From Veillonella_A intestinalis (lineage in GTDB: Bacteria > Bacillota > Negativicutes > Veillonellales > Veillonellaceae): DNA of 64,000 nucleotides. Location: assembly GCF_943192895.1 (NCBI RefSeq), contig NZ_CALPCB010000006.1, forward strand, positions 114,828 through 178,827, in the 5' to 3' direction. The position numbers and the translations under genes were made by a program. Below are positions 43,051-52,340 of the stretch, one piece after another. The stretch's first letter is position 1, and every line of letters begins with the position of its first letter. A model generated the notes under the pieces. It did no database searches. It saw only the letters and a program-made list of their open reading frames with translations, and was not told the origin of the DNA.

Positions 43051-44802
43051 TTATAAAACCTCCTTAATTGCTTTTTTAACATAGGTTGCTGTGAATGGAT
43101 TACCATCATATTTTAAGCAACTATGGAGCTTACATTTATTAGGCATGTTAATACGGAATAAGTCAGCTAATTGTGCTGTTGCATTTTGTTCACAAATAAC
43201 AACTTTTTTAGCTTTTTCATAGAAAAGCATAAGTTGTTCTTTAGGGAATGGTTTAATCAATCGAAGTTGTAAGTGGTTAACTTTAACACCTTCCGCTTCC
43301 AATTCAGCAGCAGCCTCTTCAATAGCACCACGGCTAGAAGCAATACCAATTACCAATACATCACACTCATCATGTTTAGCATTGTTAAGGAATGGTTCAT
43401 ATACATCAGCTACTGTACTCAACTTGCGAAGACGTTTGTCAGTTTGACTAACGTGCATAGTTGGTGCTTCTGCTGGTTTACCTTCTTCATTATGTTCAAG
43501 GCCAGTGGATAAGAATAAACCATTTTTCATACCAGGAATAGTACGAGGTGAAATACCATCTTCAGTTAATTCAAAACGTTTGAAGTAATGAGGACGTTCT
43601 AATTCTGGTAAATCTTCTTCTTTCATCATTTTGCCGCGTTCAATTGGCACACGGTTCAAATCAAAGGAAGGAACAGATTGTTTATTCAAACCTTGTTGTA
43701 AGTCAGGCATGAAGATAACTGGACATTGATAAATTTCAGCCAAGTTGAAGGCTTTTTGAATTTCATAGAAACATTCTTCAATACTAGTTGGCGAAATAAC
43801 GATATTCGCATAGTCACCATGTGCATTATGACAAGCTGCATTAATATCGGACGTTTCAACTTTAGTTGCCATACCAGTGGATGGGCCAGAACGTTGTACG
43901 TCGATAACTAACATTGGTAATTCAGCCATGGATGCCATGGACAAGGATTCAGCCATAAGACTTAACCCAGGGCCAGACGTACAAGTAAAGCCACGCACAC
44001 CAGCGTATACACCACCCATCGCAGTCATGCAGGCAGCAATTTCGTCTTCTGTTTGAACAACAGTCGCCCCAATTTTGTCCATTTTCTTAATCATGTATTC
44101 CATAACTTCAGAAGCTGGCGTGATTGGGTAGGATGCCATAAAACGAGAACCAGCAGCAATAGCACCTAACGCTAACGCTTCATTACCTAATAAGAACATC
44201 TGATCTTTAGGTTCTGGTACTGGTAATGTATCTACGTCGCCTTCACCGCGTTTTTCAACGATTAGAGTATAACCGTCTTCAAAAGCGCTTAAGTTTTTAT
44301 CAATTACGTCTTGTGATTTTTTAGCAAAACGTTCTGAAATAGCTTTCTTAAATGGAGCTTTATCAAATCCTAAGAGAGCTACAGACATACCTAATGCTAC
44401 AATATTACGCATTAGCAAAGAGCCTTGTTTCATAGCTGTTTCAGTAATAGGTACAGCTAAGCAAGTAACTGGTGCCCCTTCAAATTTAGAGAAGTCAGGG
44501 TTTACTTTGCTATCGCAAATAATGTAACCACCATTACGAACTTCATTACCGTGCATATCAACGGTTTCTTGGTCTAATGCTACCAAGAAGTCAACGGATT
44601 CGCCAACAGTCATAATCTGTTCTAACGCAATGCGCAATGCAAAGGTTGTATGCCCGCCTTTAATACGAGATGCAAAGAGACGTTGGCTGTATAAAGAGTA
44701 CCCCTCTTTAGCTAAGATTGTGGCCATAATTTCGCCGCAGCTTTCGATACCTTCGCCCTGCTGGCCACCCATTTTCCAGATAAAATCTTTACGTTTTTGC
44801 AA
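43051..44802 (-). CDS. korA: 2-oxoacid:ferredoxin oxidoreductase, fused gamma-alpha subunit
   Basis: About 583 residues. Residues 1-190 are the gamma domain (GGQQGEGIESCGEIMATIL and RLFASRIKGGHTTF); the rest is the alpha domain with YPITPASEVMEYM and TSGPGLSLMAE. The start is uncertain: GTG at 44811 touches the AGGAGG, so TTG at 44802 with normal spacing is preferred. It forms a two-gene operon with korB. Preferred substrate is probably 2-oxoglutarate. Confidence 0.92.
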   Translation of the reverse strand: MQKRKDFIWKMGGQQGEGIESCGEIMATILAKEGYSLYSQRLFASRIKGGHTTFALRIALEQIMTVGESVDFLVALDQETVDMHGNEVRNGGYIICDSKVNPDFSKFEGAPVTCLAVPITETAMKQGSLLMRNIVALGMSVALLGFDKAPFKKAISERFAKKSQDVIDKNLSAFEDGYTLIVEKRGEGDVDTLPVPEPKDQMFLLGNEALALGAIAAGSRFMASYPITPASEVMEYMIKKMDKIGATVVQTEDEIAACMTAMGGVYAGVRGFTCTSGPGLSLMAESLSMASMAELPMLVIDVQRSGPSTGMATKVETSDINAACHNAHGDYANIVISPTSIEECFYEIQKAFNLAEIYQCPVIFMPDLQQGLNKQSVPSFDLNRVPIERGKMMKEEDLPELERPHYFKRFELTEDGISPRTIPGMKNGLFLSTGLEHNEEGKPAEAPTMHVSQTDKRLRKLSTVADVYEPFLNNAKHDECDVLVIGIASSRGAIEEAAAELEAEGVKVNHLQLRLIKPFPKEQLMLFYEKAKKVVICEQNATAQLADLFRINMPNKCKLHSCLKYDGNPFTATYVKKAIKEVL

Positions 44803-44835
44803 AAGATTCACCCTCCTTAGGATTAAACATTACAT

Positions 44836-44863
44836 GGTATAGTGGATCTGTAAAATCTTTCAA
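44836..44863 (-). promoter_or_regulatory. Candidate korAB promoter
   Basis: TTGAAA (44863-44858) and TATACC (44841-44836), spacer 16, minus strand, 25-35 bases before the korA start. Confidence 0.5.
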
Positions 44864-44869
44864 CTACTT

Positions 44870-45433
44870 ATCATTTTAACATTTTTATACAAAATCAGCA
44901 AACAACTTCTCACAATCTAAGGTTTCCATTATGACTAGCCTGCAAGGCTAATTATAGCTTATAAATTACGTACATTCTATAGTGTATAAAATATATCATC
45001 AGGATATCAAACGGAATATTAATTCTTCATTTATTAATTTTTATACTCTATAATGAATTTTTTAGATATACATTTTACTATGAAATGTATTGCTCACTAA
45101 GAAGTAAAAAAGGCGTATCTATAGTCATAGTATGCCATCCATACCACTCAAATAGATACGCCTTTTAGAATCATCTAAACTACAATACGTCCATATAAAT
45201 TTTATATTTTATTAATTTTAAATGCAAAGATTCAACTAACAAAACTAGAATTTAACTCATTATATTAGTAATTTGATTTAAACCATTCAGTAATGAAATA
45301 TCTCAATCTAAGAAAATATCATACTAAATTAAGGAATTATAACCATGCCTATGAGCAAATGATATATCCCTACTCTTTTGTACCCTTTTACTATACTAAA
45401 ACAATTTAGAATAATCAGCCTAATTCAATTAGT
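44870..45433. other. AT-rich intergenic region between korA and truA
   Basis: No supported ORF. It holds a 15-bp hairpin at 45108-45166 with a nested hairpin in its loop (see separate entry) and a small palindrome TAGCCT-GCA-AGGCTA near 44937-44951. Otherwise nothing recognised. Confidence 0.5.
45108..45166 (-). terminator. Long hairpin, probable terminator downstream of truA
   Basis: AAAAGGCGTATCTAT (45108-45122) pairs with ATAGATACGCCTTTT (45152-45166); the loop contains a second hairpin GTATG-CCATC-CATAC. T-runs flank both sides. It lies about 270 bases beyond the truA stop, which is far for a simple terminator. Confidence 0.65.
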
Positions 45434-46222
45434 TTAGCGCCCTAGTGATTTCAATACTTCAGTCCGCCTAGTTTCATCAAAAAATATCTCTTCCAAGCAT
45501 AAGCCTTGAGCTGGTGCTGTTTTTCCGATACAGCGCCGATCACGCTGCGCTAATAAATCGGGAATTGCCTCTGGTTGAATGCGCCCAAGCCCTACATCTA
45601 CTATAAGACCTGCAATATTACGAACCATATGATACAAAAAACCATCGCCAATTACGTGTAAACGTAGTGTATCCCCTTCAAACAAAGGAACAACCGCATA
45701 TATAGTTTTAACTGGATTGGCCGGTGTTGAGTTAGCCCCTTGCAAGGTTGTAAAATCATGCGTACCTTCTAAATAGCGAGCAGCCAACAAGATAGCCTCA
45801 TGATTCAAAGGCTTTTTCACATGCCAATGATAGCGCATATTCAAGGGATCGGCTACAACATCATTATAAATAGTATATACATATTCCTTCCCTACAATAT
45901 TCCAACGGGGTTTCCAATCTAAGGGAATTTCTTCGGCTCGTCGTATGACAATATAAGGTGGTAAATGAGCAATTAGGGCACGAGTTAAATTTTCTACGGG
46001 AATTCGTCCTGATGTAAAAAAAGTAACGACCTGAAAACGAGCATGTACCCCTGCATCAGTGCGAGAAGCACCATAAATAGAAATAGGCTCATTACACACA
46101 CGACTTAACGCCTTTTCTAAACAATCTTGCACCGTAATCCCATTCTGTTGACTTTGATAGCCATTTAATTCCGTGCCATCATAGGCAACAATTAAGCGTA
46201 TATTACGTTGTACTATTTCCAA
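45434..46222 (-). CDS. truA: tRNA pseudouridine synthase A
   Basis: 262 residues with the catalytic Asp56 in YGASRTDAGVHA and the start IRLIVAYDGTELNGYQSQ. It converts U38-U40 of the tRNA anticodon arm to pseudouridine. It starts at a TTG with AAGGAG six bases upstream, 10 bases after ecfT, so it is the last gene of the ecfA1-ecfA2-ecfT-truA operon, a common Firmicute arrangement. Confidence 0.95.
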   Translation of the reverse strand: MEIVQRNIRLIVAYDGTELNGYQSQQNGITVQDCLEKALSRVCNEPISIYGASRTDAGVHARFQVVTFFTSGRIPVENLTRALIAHLPPYIVIRRAEEIPLDWKPRWNIVGKEYVYTIYNDVVADPLNMRYHWHVKKPLNHEAILLAARYLEGTHDFTTLQGANSTPANPVKTIYAVVPLFEGDTLRLHVIGDGFLYHMVRNIAGLIVDVGLGRIQPEAIPDLLAQRDRRCIGKTAPAQGLCLEEIFFDETRRTEVLKSLGR

Positions 46223-46232
46223 TGCAAGCTCC

Positions 46233-47042
46233 TTAAATTGTAATTGGGAAAAACCGCAATACTAAAAGTACACCTGTCACTACAAGTATACCCGCAACAC
46301 CAATGTAATCATACGAAGTAATGGTCAATTCACGCATACGAGTACGATTCTGCCCCCCACGATAACAACGGGCTTCCATAGCAACGGCTAATTCATCAGC
46401 TCGGCGAAAGGCACTGATAAATAAAGGGACTAATAACGGTACCATATTCTTAGCCCGCTTAATAATACTCCCAGTCGTAAAATCAGCGCCCCTTGAAGCT
46501 TGTGCTTTCATAATGCGGTCTGTTTCTTCTAATAAAGTAGGGATAAAACGTAGCGCAATTGTCATCATCATAGCTAATTCATGGGCCGGTACCCCAATAC
46601 GCCGAAAAGGATTTAATAAATGCTCAATTCCATCGGTCAAACGAATCGGAGAGGTAGTATATGTGAGCAAAGAAGAAAAGATAATTAAAAATACTAATCG
46701 CGCGGCCATAAAGCTCCCCATGCGCAAACCTTCTTCAGTAATTCTTAAAAAGCCCATCTCCCAAAGAACTGTCCCTGGTGTAGTAAAGATATGAATTGTC
46801 ATAGTAAATACTATAATAATCCACAACGGCTTAATAGAGTTCCATACAAGGCGCATAGGCAATCGAGATAAGGCCACTGTAAAGACCGTAAATAAGCCCA
46901 CAACTACATAGGCTAGGGTAGTTTCTGCTAAAAATATAGCTACGATAAAAATCATAGTAGCAATAATCTTAGCCCGTGGGTCCATACGGTGTAAAAAAGA
47001 ATCGCCTGGGAAGTATTGGCCAATTGTAATATTACTTAGCAT
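46233..47042 (-). CDS. ecfT: ECF transporter T component
   Basis: 269 residues with four to five membrane segments and the two coupling motifs KAQASRGADF and MEARCYRGG that engage the ATPases. EcfT links EcfA1/A2 to substrate-specific S components such as QueT. It overlaps the end of ecfA2 by 11 bases. Confidence 0.95.
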   Translation of the reverse strand: MLSNITIGQYFPGDSFLHRMDPRAKIIATMIFIVAIFLAETTLAYVVVGLFTVFTVALSRLPMRLVWNSIKPLWIIIVFTMTIHIFTTPGTVLWEMGFLRITEEGLRMGSFMAARLVFLIIFSSLLTYTTSPIRLTDGIEHLLNPFRRIGVPAHELAMMMTIALRFIPTLLEETDRIMKAQASRGADFTTGSIIKRAKNMVPLLVPLFISAFRRADELAVAMEARCYRGGQNRTRMRELTITSYDYIGVAGILVVTGVLLVLRFFPITI

Positions 47043-47901
47043 GGTGTACCTCCTTTAACGTTCTTTCAATCGCGCTCACTGCATCATCCACAGAAATAAC
47101 TTGCTGTGATACAGGTAAGCCACGACCTCGCAAATATTCAACTAACTTTGAAACAGGCGGCACATCCACACCAGCCTCTTGCAATTCTTGGCGTTTGTTC
47201 ATAAAAATATCTAGCGGTTTACCATCTAATTGAATTTGTCCATTATCAATCACAATTAAGCGATTAGCCATGCGCGAAATATCTTCCATATTGTGTGATA
47301 CAAGGACGACTGTAATGCCTTTTTTCTCATGAAGTTCCATAATTTTCTGGAAAATCTCTTCACGACCAAAAGGGTCTAGCCCTGCTGACGGCTCATCCAA
47401 TATTAAATAATCAGGATTTAAAGCCACTACTCCAGCAATGGCGACACGCCGCATTTGCCCACCAGATAATTGGAAGGGCGAACGTTCTGCATAGGTTTCA
47501 TAGTCTAAGCCTACAAAATCCATAGCTTCGCGCACTCGCTTAGCCACTTCATCATCACTAAGACCTAAGTTTTTAGGCCCAAAAGCAATATCTTGCGCAA
47601 TAGTTTCTTCAAATAGCTGATGCTCTGGATACTGAAACACCATGCCCACTTTGTGACGCATTAGCTTAGCTTCTTCAGTCTTAAGAGCTGCATCAACACC
47701 ATTAATAGTAACAACTCCTGTTGTAGGGTGCAGTAAACCATTTAAATGTTGTACTAAAGTTGATTTACCAGAGCCAGTATGGCCAATAATACCAACAAAG
47801 TCGCCTTCTTTTATTGTTAAATTAATTCCTTTTAATGCCTCTTTACGATATGGCGTATTTTCACCATATACATAAGAAACAGAGTCTAATACTATTGGCA
47901 T
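47032..47901 (-). CDS. ecfA2: ECF transporter ATPase A2
   Basis: 289 residues, ABC ATPase with Walker A GHTGSGKST, signature LSGGQMRR and Walker B YLILDEPSAGLDP. It forms a heterodimer with EcfA1 to energise vitamin uptake. It overlaps ecfA1 by 10 bases and ecfT by 11. Confidence 0.95.
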   Translation of the reverse strand: MPIVLDSVSYVYGENTPYRKEALKGINLTIKEGDFVGIIGHTGSGKSTLVQHLNGLLHPTTGVVTINGVDAALKTEEAKLMRHKVGMVFQYPEHQLFEETIAQDIAFGPKNLGLSDDEVAKRVREAMDFVGLDYETYAERSPFQLSGGQMRRVAIAGVVALNPDYLILDEPSAGLDPFGREEIFQKIMELHEKKGITVVLVSHNMEDISRMANRLIVIDNGQIQLDGKPLDIFMNKRQELQEAGVDVPPVSKLVEYLRGRGLPVSQQVISVDDAVSAIERTLKEVHHAK

Positions 47902-48734
47902 AATTGGTCCCCCAACTCTTCCTCCGTAATAATATCAGCCGGTAAATTCATCCCATTTTTTCGCAATTTAGCAGCTACTTCAGCAGCCACAGGTACATCT
48001 AAACCTAAGTCTTTTAACATTGGTACTTGTGAAAAAATTTCTTTTGGCGTGCCTTCATGTAGTAATTTACCATTTTTCATTACCACTACACGATCAGATG
48101 TAACCGCTTCCTCCATAAAATGAGTAATATAAACAATGGTAATGCCTTCTTCTTTATTTAAACGATGAACAGTCTCTAATACTTCTTTACGTCCTACTGG
48201 GTCCAACATAGCCGTCGGTTCATCTAATACAATACAGTCAGGCTTCATAGCTAATACACCAGCAATAGCGATTCGCTGCTTTTGACCACCCGAAAGTAAA
48301 CCTGGTGAATGTAAGGCATATTCTGTCATATTCACACTTTTTAATGCTTCATTGACACGGCTACGAATTTCTTCGGGTGCTATGCCAAGATTTTCTGGAC
48401 CAAAGGCCACATCTTCCTCTACAACAGCAGCCACGATTTGATTGTCTGGATTCTGAAATACCATGCCTACATGCTGACGAATATCCCACAAATGGTCAAC
48501 ATCACTGGTATCCATACCTAGTACTGTAACAGTCCCTTTTGTAGGTGTTAATAATACATTAAAATGCTTTGCTAAGGTACTTTTGCCACTCCCATTCGTG
48601 CCAATAATACTAACAAATTCACCCTTACGAATCGTAAGGCTTACATCATCTAAGGCATATACTACATTGCCAGACTCATCTTCATAGGTATGACTCATAT
48701 GATTAGTCTGTATCATAATGTCTTGTGTACTCAT
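47892..48734 (-). CDS. ecfA1: ECF transporter ATPase A1
   Basis: 280 residues, ABC ATPase with Walker A GTNGSGKST, signature LLSGGQKQR and Walker B CIVLDEPTAMLDP. First gene of the ECF module operon; the ATG has a GAGGATAA site. It is separated from rplQ by a terminator and about 200 bases with a small inverted repeat (48801-48825). Confidence 0.95.
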   Translation of the reverse strand: MSTQDIMIQTNHMSHTYEDESGNVVYALDDVSLTIRKGEFVSIIGTNGSGKSTLAKHFNVLLTPTKGTVTVLGMDTSDVDHLWDIRQHVGMVFQNPDNQIVAAVVEEDVAFGPENLGIAPEEIRSRVNEALKSVNMTEYALHSPGLLSGGQKQRIAIAGVLAMKPDCIVLDEPTAMLDPVGRKEVLETVHRLNKEEGITIVYITHFMEEAVTSDRVVVMKNGKLLHEGTPKEIFSQVPMLKDLGLDVPVAAEVAAKLRKNGMNLPADIITEEELGDQLCQ

Positions 48735-48910
48735 TATTTATCCTCAACTTAATGTATACATAATTACTATATTGATAATATAAAAATAGCGGTCATTCGT
48801 CAACCTACGATTTACAAGTAGGTTGTTAATCTATCCTTTTATTTTACAATTTATTAGCCTTTATTTTTATAGTATCAATGCCACTATATTTCAGTATAAC
48901 ATGAAAAAAG

Positions 48911-48939
48911 CGGTGTTGCTAACATCTGTTGCAACACCG
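48911..48939 (-). terminator. Terminator of the ribosomal protein operon
   Basis: CGGTGTTGC (48911-48919) and GCAACACCG (48931-48939), followed by CTTTTTTC on the minus strand, just after rplQ. Confidence 0.92.
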
Positions 48940-48951
48940 ACTTCCTAATTA

Positions 48952-49287
48952 CTAAACGAGCTCAATAATTGCTAATGGAGCTGCATCGCCTTTACGAAGG
49001 CCAGTTTTAATCACACGAGTGTAACCGCCTTGACGATCAGCATATTTTGGAGCAATTTCGTCAAATAATTTCTTAACTACATCTTCATCCATAAGATATG
49101 CAAGTACCTGACGACGAGCGTGAAGATCACCGCGTTTTGCAAGAGTGATCATCTGGTCAGCTAAACCACGAAGTTCTTTAGCTTTAGCTTCAGTCGTTTC
49201 AATACGATCATACTGGAAGAAAGATGTTAACATACCGCGGAATAATGCTTTACGAGCAGAGCTGTCACGGCCTAATTTTCTATACAT
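48952..49287 (-). CDS. rplQ: 50S ribosomal protein L17
   Basis: 111 residues starting MYRKLGRDSSARKALFRGM, with KELRGLADQMITLAKRGD and the ending DAAPLAIIELV typical of bacterial L17. It binds 23S rRNA near the exit tunnel. Last gene of the alpha operon, 12 bases after rpoA and directly before the terminator. Confidence 0.97.
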   Translation of the reverse strand: MYRKLGRDSSARKALFRGMLTSFFQYDRIETTEAKAKELRGLADQMITLAKRGDLHARRQVLAYLMDEDVVKKLFDEIAPKYADRQGGYTRVIKTGLRKGDAAPLAIIELV

Positions 49288-49299
49288 TAGTCATCCTCC

Positions 49300-50304
49300 T
49301 TATTCGCCTTTTTTCTTCAAGTAAAATGGTCCCAATGGATGATTTTGAAGTTTTTCTTCAATTTCATCAATGGATTTTTTACCTAAATTACGTACCTTAC
49401 CTAAATCATCCATGCTCTTATCCAAGAGGTCCGCAATTGTATTAATGCTTGCGCGTTTTAAACAATTATATGCACGAACAGATAATTCTAAATCGTCGAT
49501 AAGGATTTTGGATGGACCATCATCAGGTTCGTCACCAGCTGGTAACGCATCTGCAGCAGGGCCATCAGTATCATCTACTCCAGGAACAATAAATTCCTCA
49601 GCAGAATGTGCTAATTTAGTGAAGTTCTTTAAGTAACCAATCATAATGTTGGCAGAACGTGCTACAGCTTCAGCGGCCGTAATAGAACCATTGGTAACTA
49701 CTTCAAGAGTAAGTTTATCAAAGTCCATTTCGTTGCCTACGCGCACATCACTTACTTCATATTTTGCTCGAAGAATAGGAGAGAAAATAGAGTCGATAGG
49801 AATTCGACCAATTACATCATCATCCTTTTTATTCTTCGTGGATGGCACATAACCTTTACCACGTTCAATGCGCACATCCATTACTAGATGAGCTACCTCA
49901 TCCATCGTAGCAATTACGAGGTCAGGATTTAAAATTTCTACCTCAGGTGGGAAATTTCGTCCAAATTCACCAGCAGTTAACACACCTTCTTTTTGAATAT
50001 CAATATGAAGATCCAAAGGAAGCTGTGCTTCGCTATCTAAGCGAAGGCATAACTGTTTGAGGTTAAGAATTATATCCGTTACGTCCTCACGAATACCAGG
50101 AATGGTAGAAAATTCATGAAGCACTCCATCAATCTTAATGGAAGTAATGGCCGCTCCATCTAAAGACGAAAGCAGAATTCGACGTAAGCTATTGCCGAGC
50201 GTAATCCCGTAGCCACGATCTAATGGTTCACAGACGAATTTACCATAACGACCGTCATCGCGTACTTCAACTTTCTCGATTTTTAATTTCTTTTCTTCGC
50301 TCAT
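49300..50304 (-). CDS. rpoA: RNA polymerase alpha subunit
   Basis: 334 residues from the ATG at 50304 (AGGAGG upstream). The N-terminal assembly domain includes PLDRGYGITLGNSLRRILLSS; the C-terminal domain has LELSVRAYNCLKRASI and LGKKSIDEI. It lies 81 bases after rpsK, in the gap where rpsD is found in many genomes; that gap holds a hairpin and a -10-like element. Confidence 0.97.
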   Translation of the reverse strand: MSEEKKLKIEKVEVRDDGRYGKFVCEPLDRGYGITLGNSLRRILLSSLDGAAITSIKIDGVLHEFSTIPGIREDVTDIILNLKQLCLRLDSEAQLPLDLHIDIQKEGVLTAGEFGRNFPPEVEILNPDLVIATMDEVAHLVMDVRIERGKGYVPSTKNKKDDDVIGRIPIDSIFSPILRAKYEVSDVRVGNEMDFDKLTLEVVTNGSITAAEAVARSANIMIGYLKNFTKLAHSAEEFIVPGVDDTDGPAADALPAGDEPDDGPSKILIDDLELSVRAYNCLKRASINTIADLLDKSMDDLGKVRNLGKKSIDEIEEKLQNHPLGPFYLKKKGE

Positions 50305-50347
50305 CAGGACAATCCTCCTATTAAACACGCCTTTCATCTATAGTATA

Positions 50348-50373
50348 TCATAGCGACCGCTCCAAGCGATCGC
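50348..50373 (-). other. Hairpin and -10-like element between rpsK and rpoA
   Basis: Minus strand: AGCGATCGCT, loop TGG, AGCGGTCGCT (10 pairs with one G-U), followed by an extended -10-like TATGATATACT. It may mark a processing site or internal promoter for rpoA-rplQ. Confidence 0.5.
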
Positions 50374-50385
50374 TTAAACTATAAA

Positions 50386-50775
50386 TTATACACGACGACG
50401 TTTTGGAGGACGGCAACCATTGTGAGGAATTGGAGTAACGTCTTTAATGCTGTTAACTTCAAGACCTGCAGCTTGCAATGCACGGATTGCAGCTTCACGA
50501 CCAGAGCCTGGACCTTTTACGAATACTTCAACCTGACGTAAGCCATGTTCCATAGCAGCTTTAGCAGCTTGTTCAGCAGCCATTTGAGCCGCAAATGGAG
50601 TGCTCTTACGGGAGCCACGGAATCCAAGACCACCAGCGGAGGCCCAGGAAAGGGCATTACCGTTTGTATCAGTAATTGTTACGATAGTGTTATTAAATGT
50701 GGAACGGATATGAGCCGCACCAGATTCAACGTGTTTCTTTTCTTTTCTTTTGCTTCTTACTACCTTTTTAGCCAC
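50386..50775 (-). CDS. rpsK: 30S ribosomal protein S11
   Basis: 129 residues with HIRSTFNNTIVTITDTNGNA, GRGSRKSTPFAA-type middle region and the ending DVTPIPHNGCRPPKRRRV. It forms part of the 30S platform. In the alpha operon, 17 bases after rpsM. Confidence 0.97.
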   Translation of the reverse strand: MAKKVVRSKRKEKKHVESGAAHIRSTFNNTIVTITDTNGNALSWASAGGLGFRGSRKSTPFAAQMAAEQAAKAAMEHGLRQVEVFVKGPGSGREAAIRALQAAGLEVNSIKDVTPIPHNGCRPPKRRRV

Positions 50776-50792
50776 GCTTTATCCCTCCTTTA

Positions 50793-51161
50793 TTATTTCT
50801 TCTTCCCAGCAATTGCTTTTCTAGGACCCTTACGAGTACGAGCATTTGTCTTAGTGCGTTGACCGCGTAAAGGCAATCCCGCACGATGACGTTTCCCGCG
50901 ATAGGAGTTGATTTCAATTAAGCGCTTAATGTTAAGTGCTTCTTCACGACGAAGGTCACCTTCAACCTTGTACTCTTCATCAAGAAGAGCACGGATTTTC
51001 GCAACTTCATCTTCAGTAAGGTCACGAACGCGAGTATCTGGATTGATACCTGTTTTTTCCAAAATTTCTTTGGACAAAGTAAGTCCGATACCATAAATAT
51101 AAGTCAAACCAATTTCCACACGTTTGTCACGTGGTAAATCTACACCGGCTATACGTGCCAT
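50793..51161 (-). CDS. rpsM: 30S ribosomal protein S13
   Basis: 122 residues beginning MARIAGVDLPRDKRVEIGLTY with the C-terminal RGKRHRAGLPLRGQRTKTN and NARTRKGPRKAIAGKKK. It contacts the 30S head and the P-site tRNA. 22 bases after rpmJ. Confidence 0.97.
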   Translation of the reverse strand: MARIAGVDLPRDKRVEIGLTYIYGIGLTLSKEILEKTGINPDTRVRDLTEDEVAKIRALLDEEYKVEGDLRREEALNIKRLIEINSYRGKRHRAGLPLRGQRTKTNARTRKGPRKAIAGKKK

Positions 51162-51183
51162 CTATTCATCCACCTCCTATCAA

Positions 51184-51297
51184 TTATCCTTGTTTTTGTT
51201 TATGTTTCGGGTTTTCGCAAATTACCATTACACGGCCTTTACGTTTAATGATTTTGCATTTTTCGCATATCTTTTTAACTGATGGTCTAACCTTCAT
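51184..51297 (-). CDS. rpmJ: 50S ribosomal protein L36
   Basis: 37 residues starting MKVRPSVKKICEKCKIIKRK. It is the zinc-binding form with ligands in CEKC, VICENPKH. Found between infA and rpsM in the standard order; the ATG has an AAAGGAGG site. Confidence 0.96.
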   Translation of the reverse strand: MKVRPSVKKICEKCKIIKRKGRVMVICENPKHKQKQG

Positions 51298-51326
51298 AAG
51301 TACCTCCTTTGTGTCGCTGCCGCTTA

Positions 51327-51545
51327 CTATTTAAAACGGTAGGTAATACGACCACGATTTAAGTCATATGGTGTCAGTTCCATAGTAACTTTATCACCGG
51401 GAAGGATACGAATAAAATTCATACGCATTTTGCCTGACACATGAGCAAGTACCACATGACCATTTTCAAGTTCTACCTGAAACATGGCATTTGGTAAAGC
51501 TTCAACGACCGTACCTTCCACTTCAATAACGTCTTCTTTTGACAT
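51327..51545 (-). CDS. infA: Translation initiation factor IF-1
   Basis: 72 residues, an OB-fold protein: MSKEDVIEVEGTVVEALPNA and FRVELENGHVVLAH-type core, ending YDLNRGRITYRFK. It occupies the ribosomal A site during initiation. Between map and rpmJ. Confidence 0.97.
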   Translation of the reverse strand: MSKEDVIEVEGTVVEALPNAMFQVELENGHVVLAHVSGKMRMNFIRILPGDKVTMELTPYDLNRGRITYRFK

Positions 51546-51566
51546 ATCATTTCCTCCGGCTACTGG

Positions 51567-52337
51567 TTATTTTATCAACCTGGGTTCATCACGCATGGTC
51601 AAAATTTCAGGGCCGTTTTCAGTAACAACCACTGTATGTTCAAAGTGAGCCGCTGGTTTGCCATCACGGGTGACAGCTGTCCAGTCATCACCGAGAACTT
51701 GCACTTCGTAAGTACCCATAGTAATCATTGGCTCAATACAAAGCACCATACCCGGCTTTAAAAGAGGGCCATGCCCAGCCGGACCGTAATTTGGAATTTG
51801 TGGATCTTCATGCATTTCACGACCAAGACCATGACCAACAAAGTCACGTACCACTCCAAATCCGAATTTTTCACAATACGTCTGAACAGCATGAGAGATA
51901 TCTCCCACTCTGTTCCCGACAACAGCTTGTTCAATACCTTTAAACAAGCTTTCTTCTGTCACTTTGAGAAGTTTCATAACCTGAGGTTTGACCTTCCCAA
52001 TAGGAATGGTTACACAGGAATCCCCATGATACCCATTTACTGAAGACACAAGGTCAATGCTAATAATATCACCATTCTTCAGTTTGCGATGAGCATTGGG
52101 AATACCATGTACCACTTCATCATTGATAGAAGCGCAAATTGTTGCAGGATACCCATAGTAACCTTTGCAGCTTGGTTCACCACCATGGCTGCGAATATAT
52201 TCTTCGGCAAATTGATCTAATTCCAAGGTGCTAACACCTGGTTTAGCTACTGCAATAAGCTGTTGCAATGTTTCAGCGGTAAGCTTACATGCCTGACGGA
52301 TATACTCAATTTCATGTTCCGATTTCAAAATAATCAT
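51567..52337 (-). CDS. map: Methionine aminopeptidase, type I
   Basis: 256 residues with metal ligands in DLVSSVNGYHGDSC, FVGHGLGREMHEDP, CIEPMITMG and FEHTVVVTE. It removes the N-terminal methionine from nascent proteins. Three bases after adk in the spc operon. Confidence 0.96.
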   Translation of the reverse strand: MIILKSEHEIEYIRQACKLTAETLQQLIAVAKPGVSTLELDQFAEEYIRSHGGEPSCKGYYGYPATICASINDEVVHGIPNAHRKLKNGDIISIDLVSSVNGYHGDSCVTIPIGKVKPQVMKLLKVTEESLFKGIEQAVVGNRVGDISHAVQTYCEKFGFGVVRDFVGHGLGREMHEDPQIPNYGPAGHGPLLKPGMVLCIEPMITMGTYEVQVLGDDWTAVTRDGKPAAHFEHTVVVTENGPEILTMRDEPRLIK

Positions 52338-52340
52338 TGA

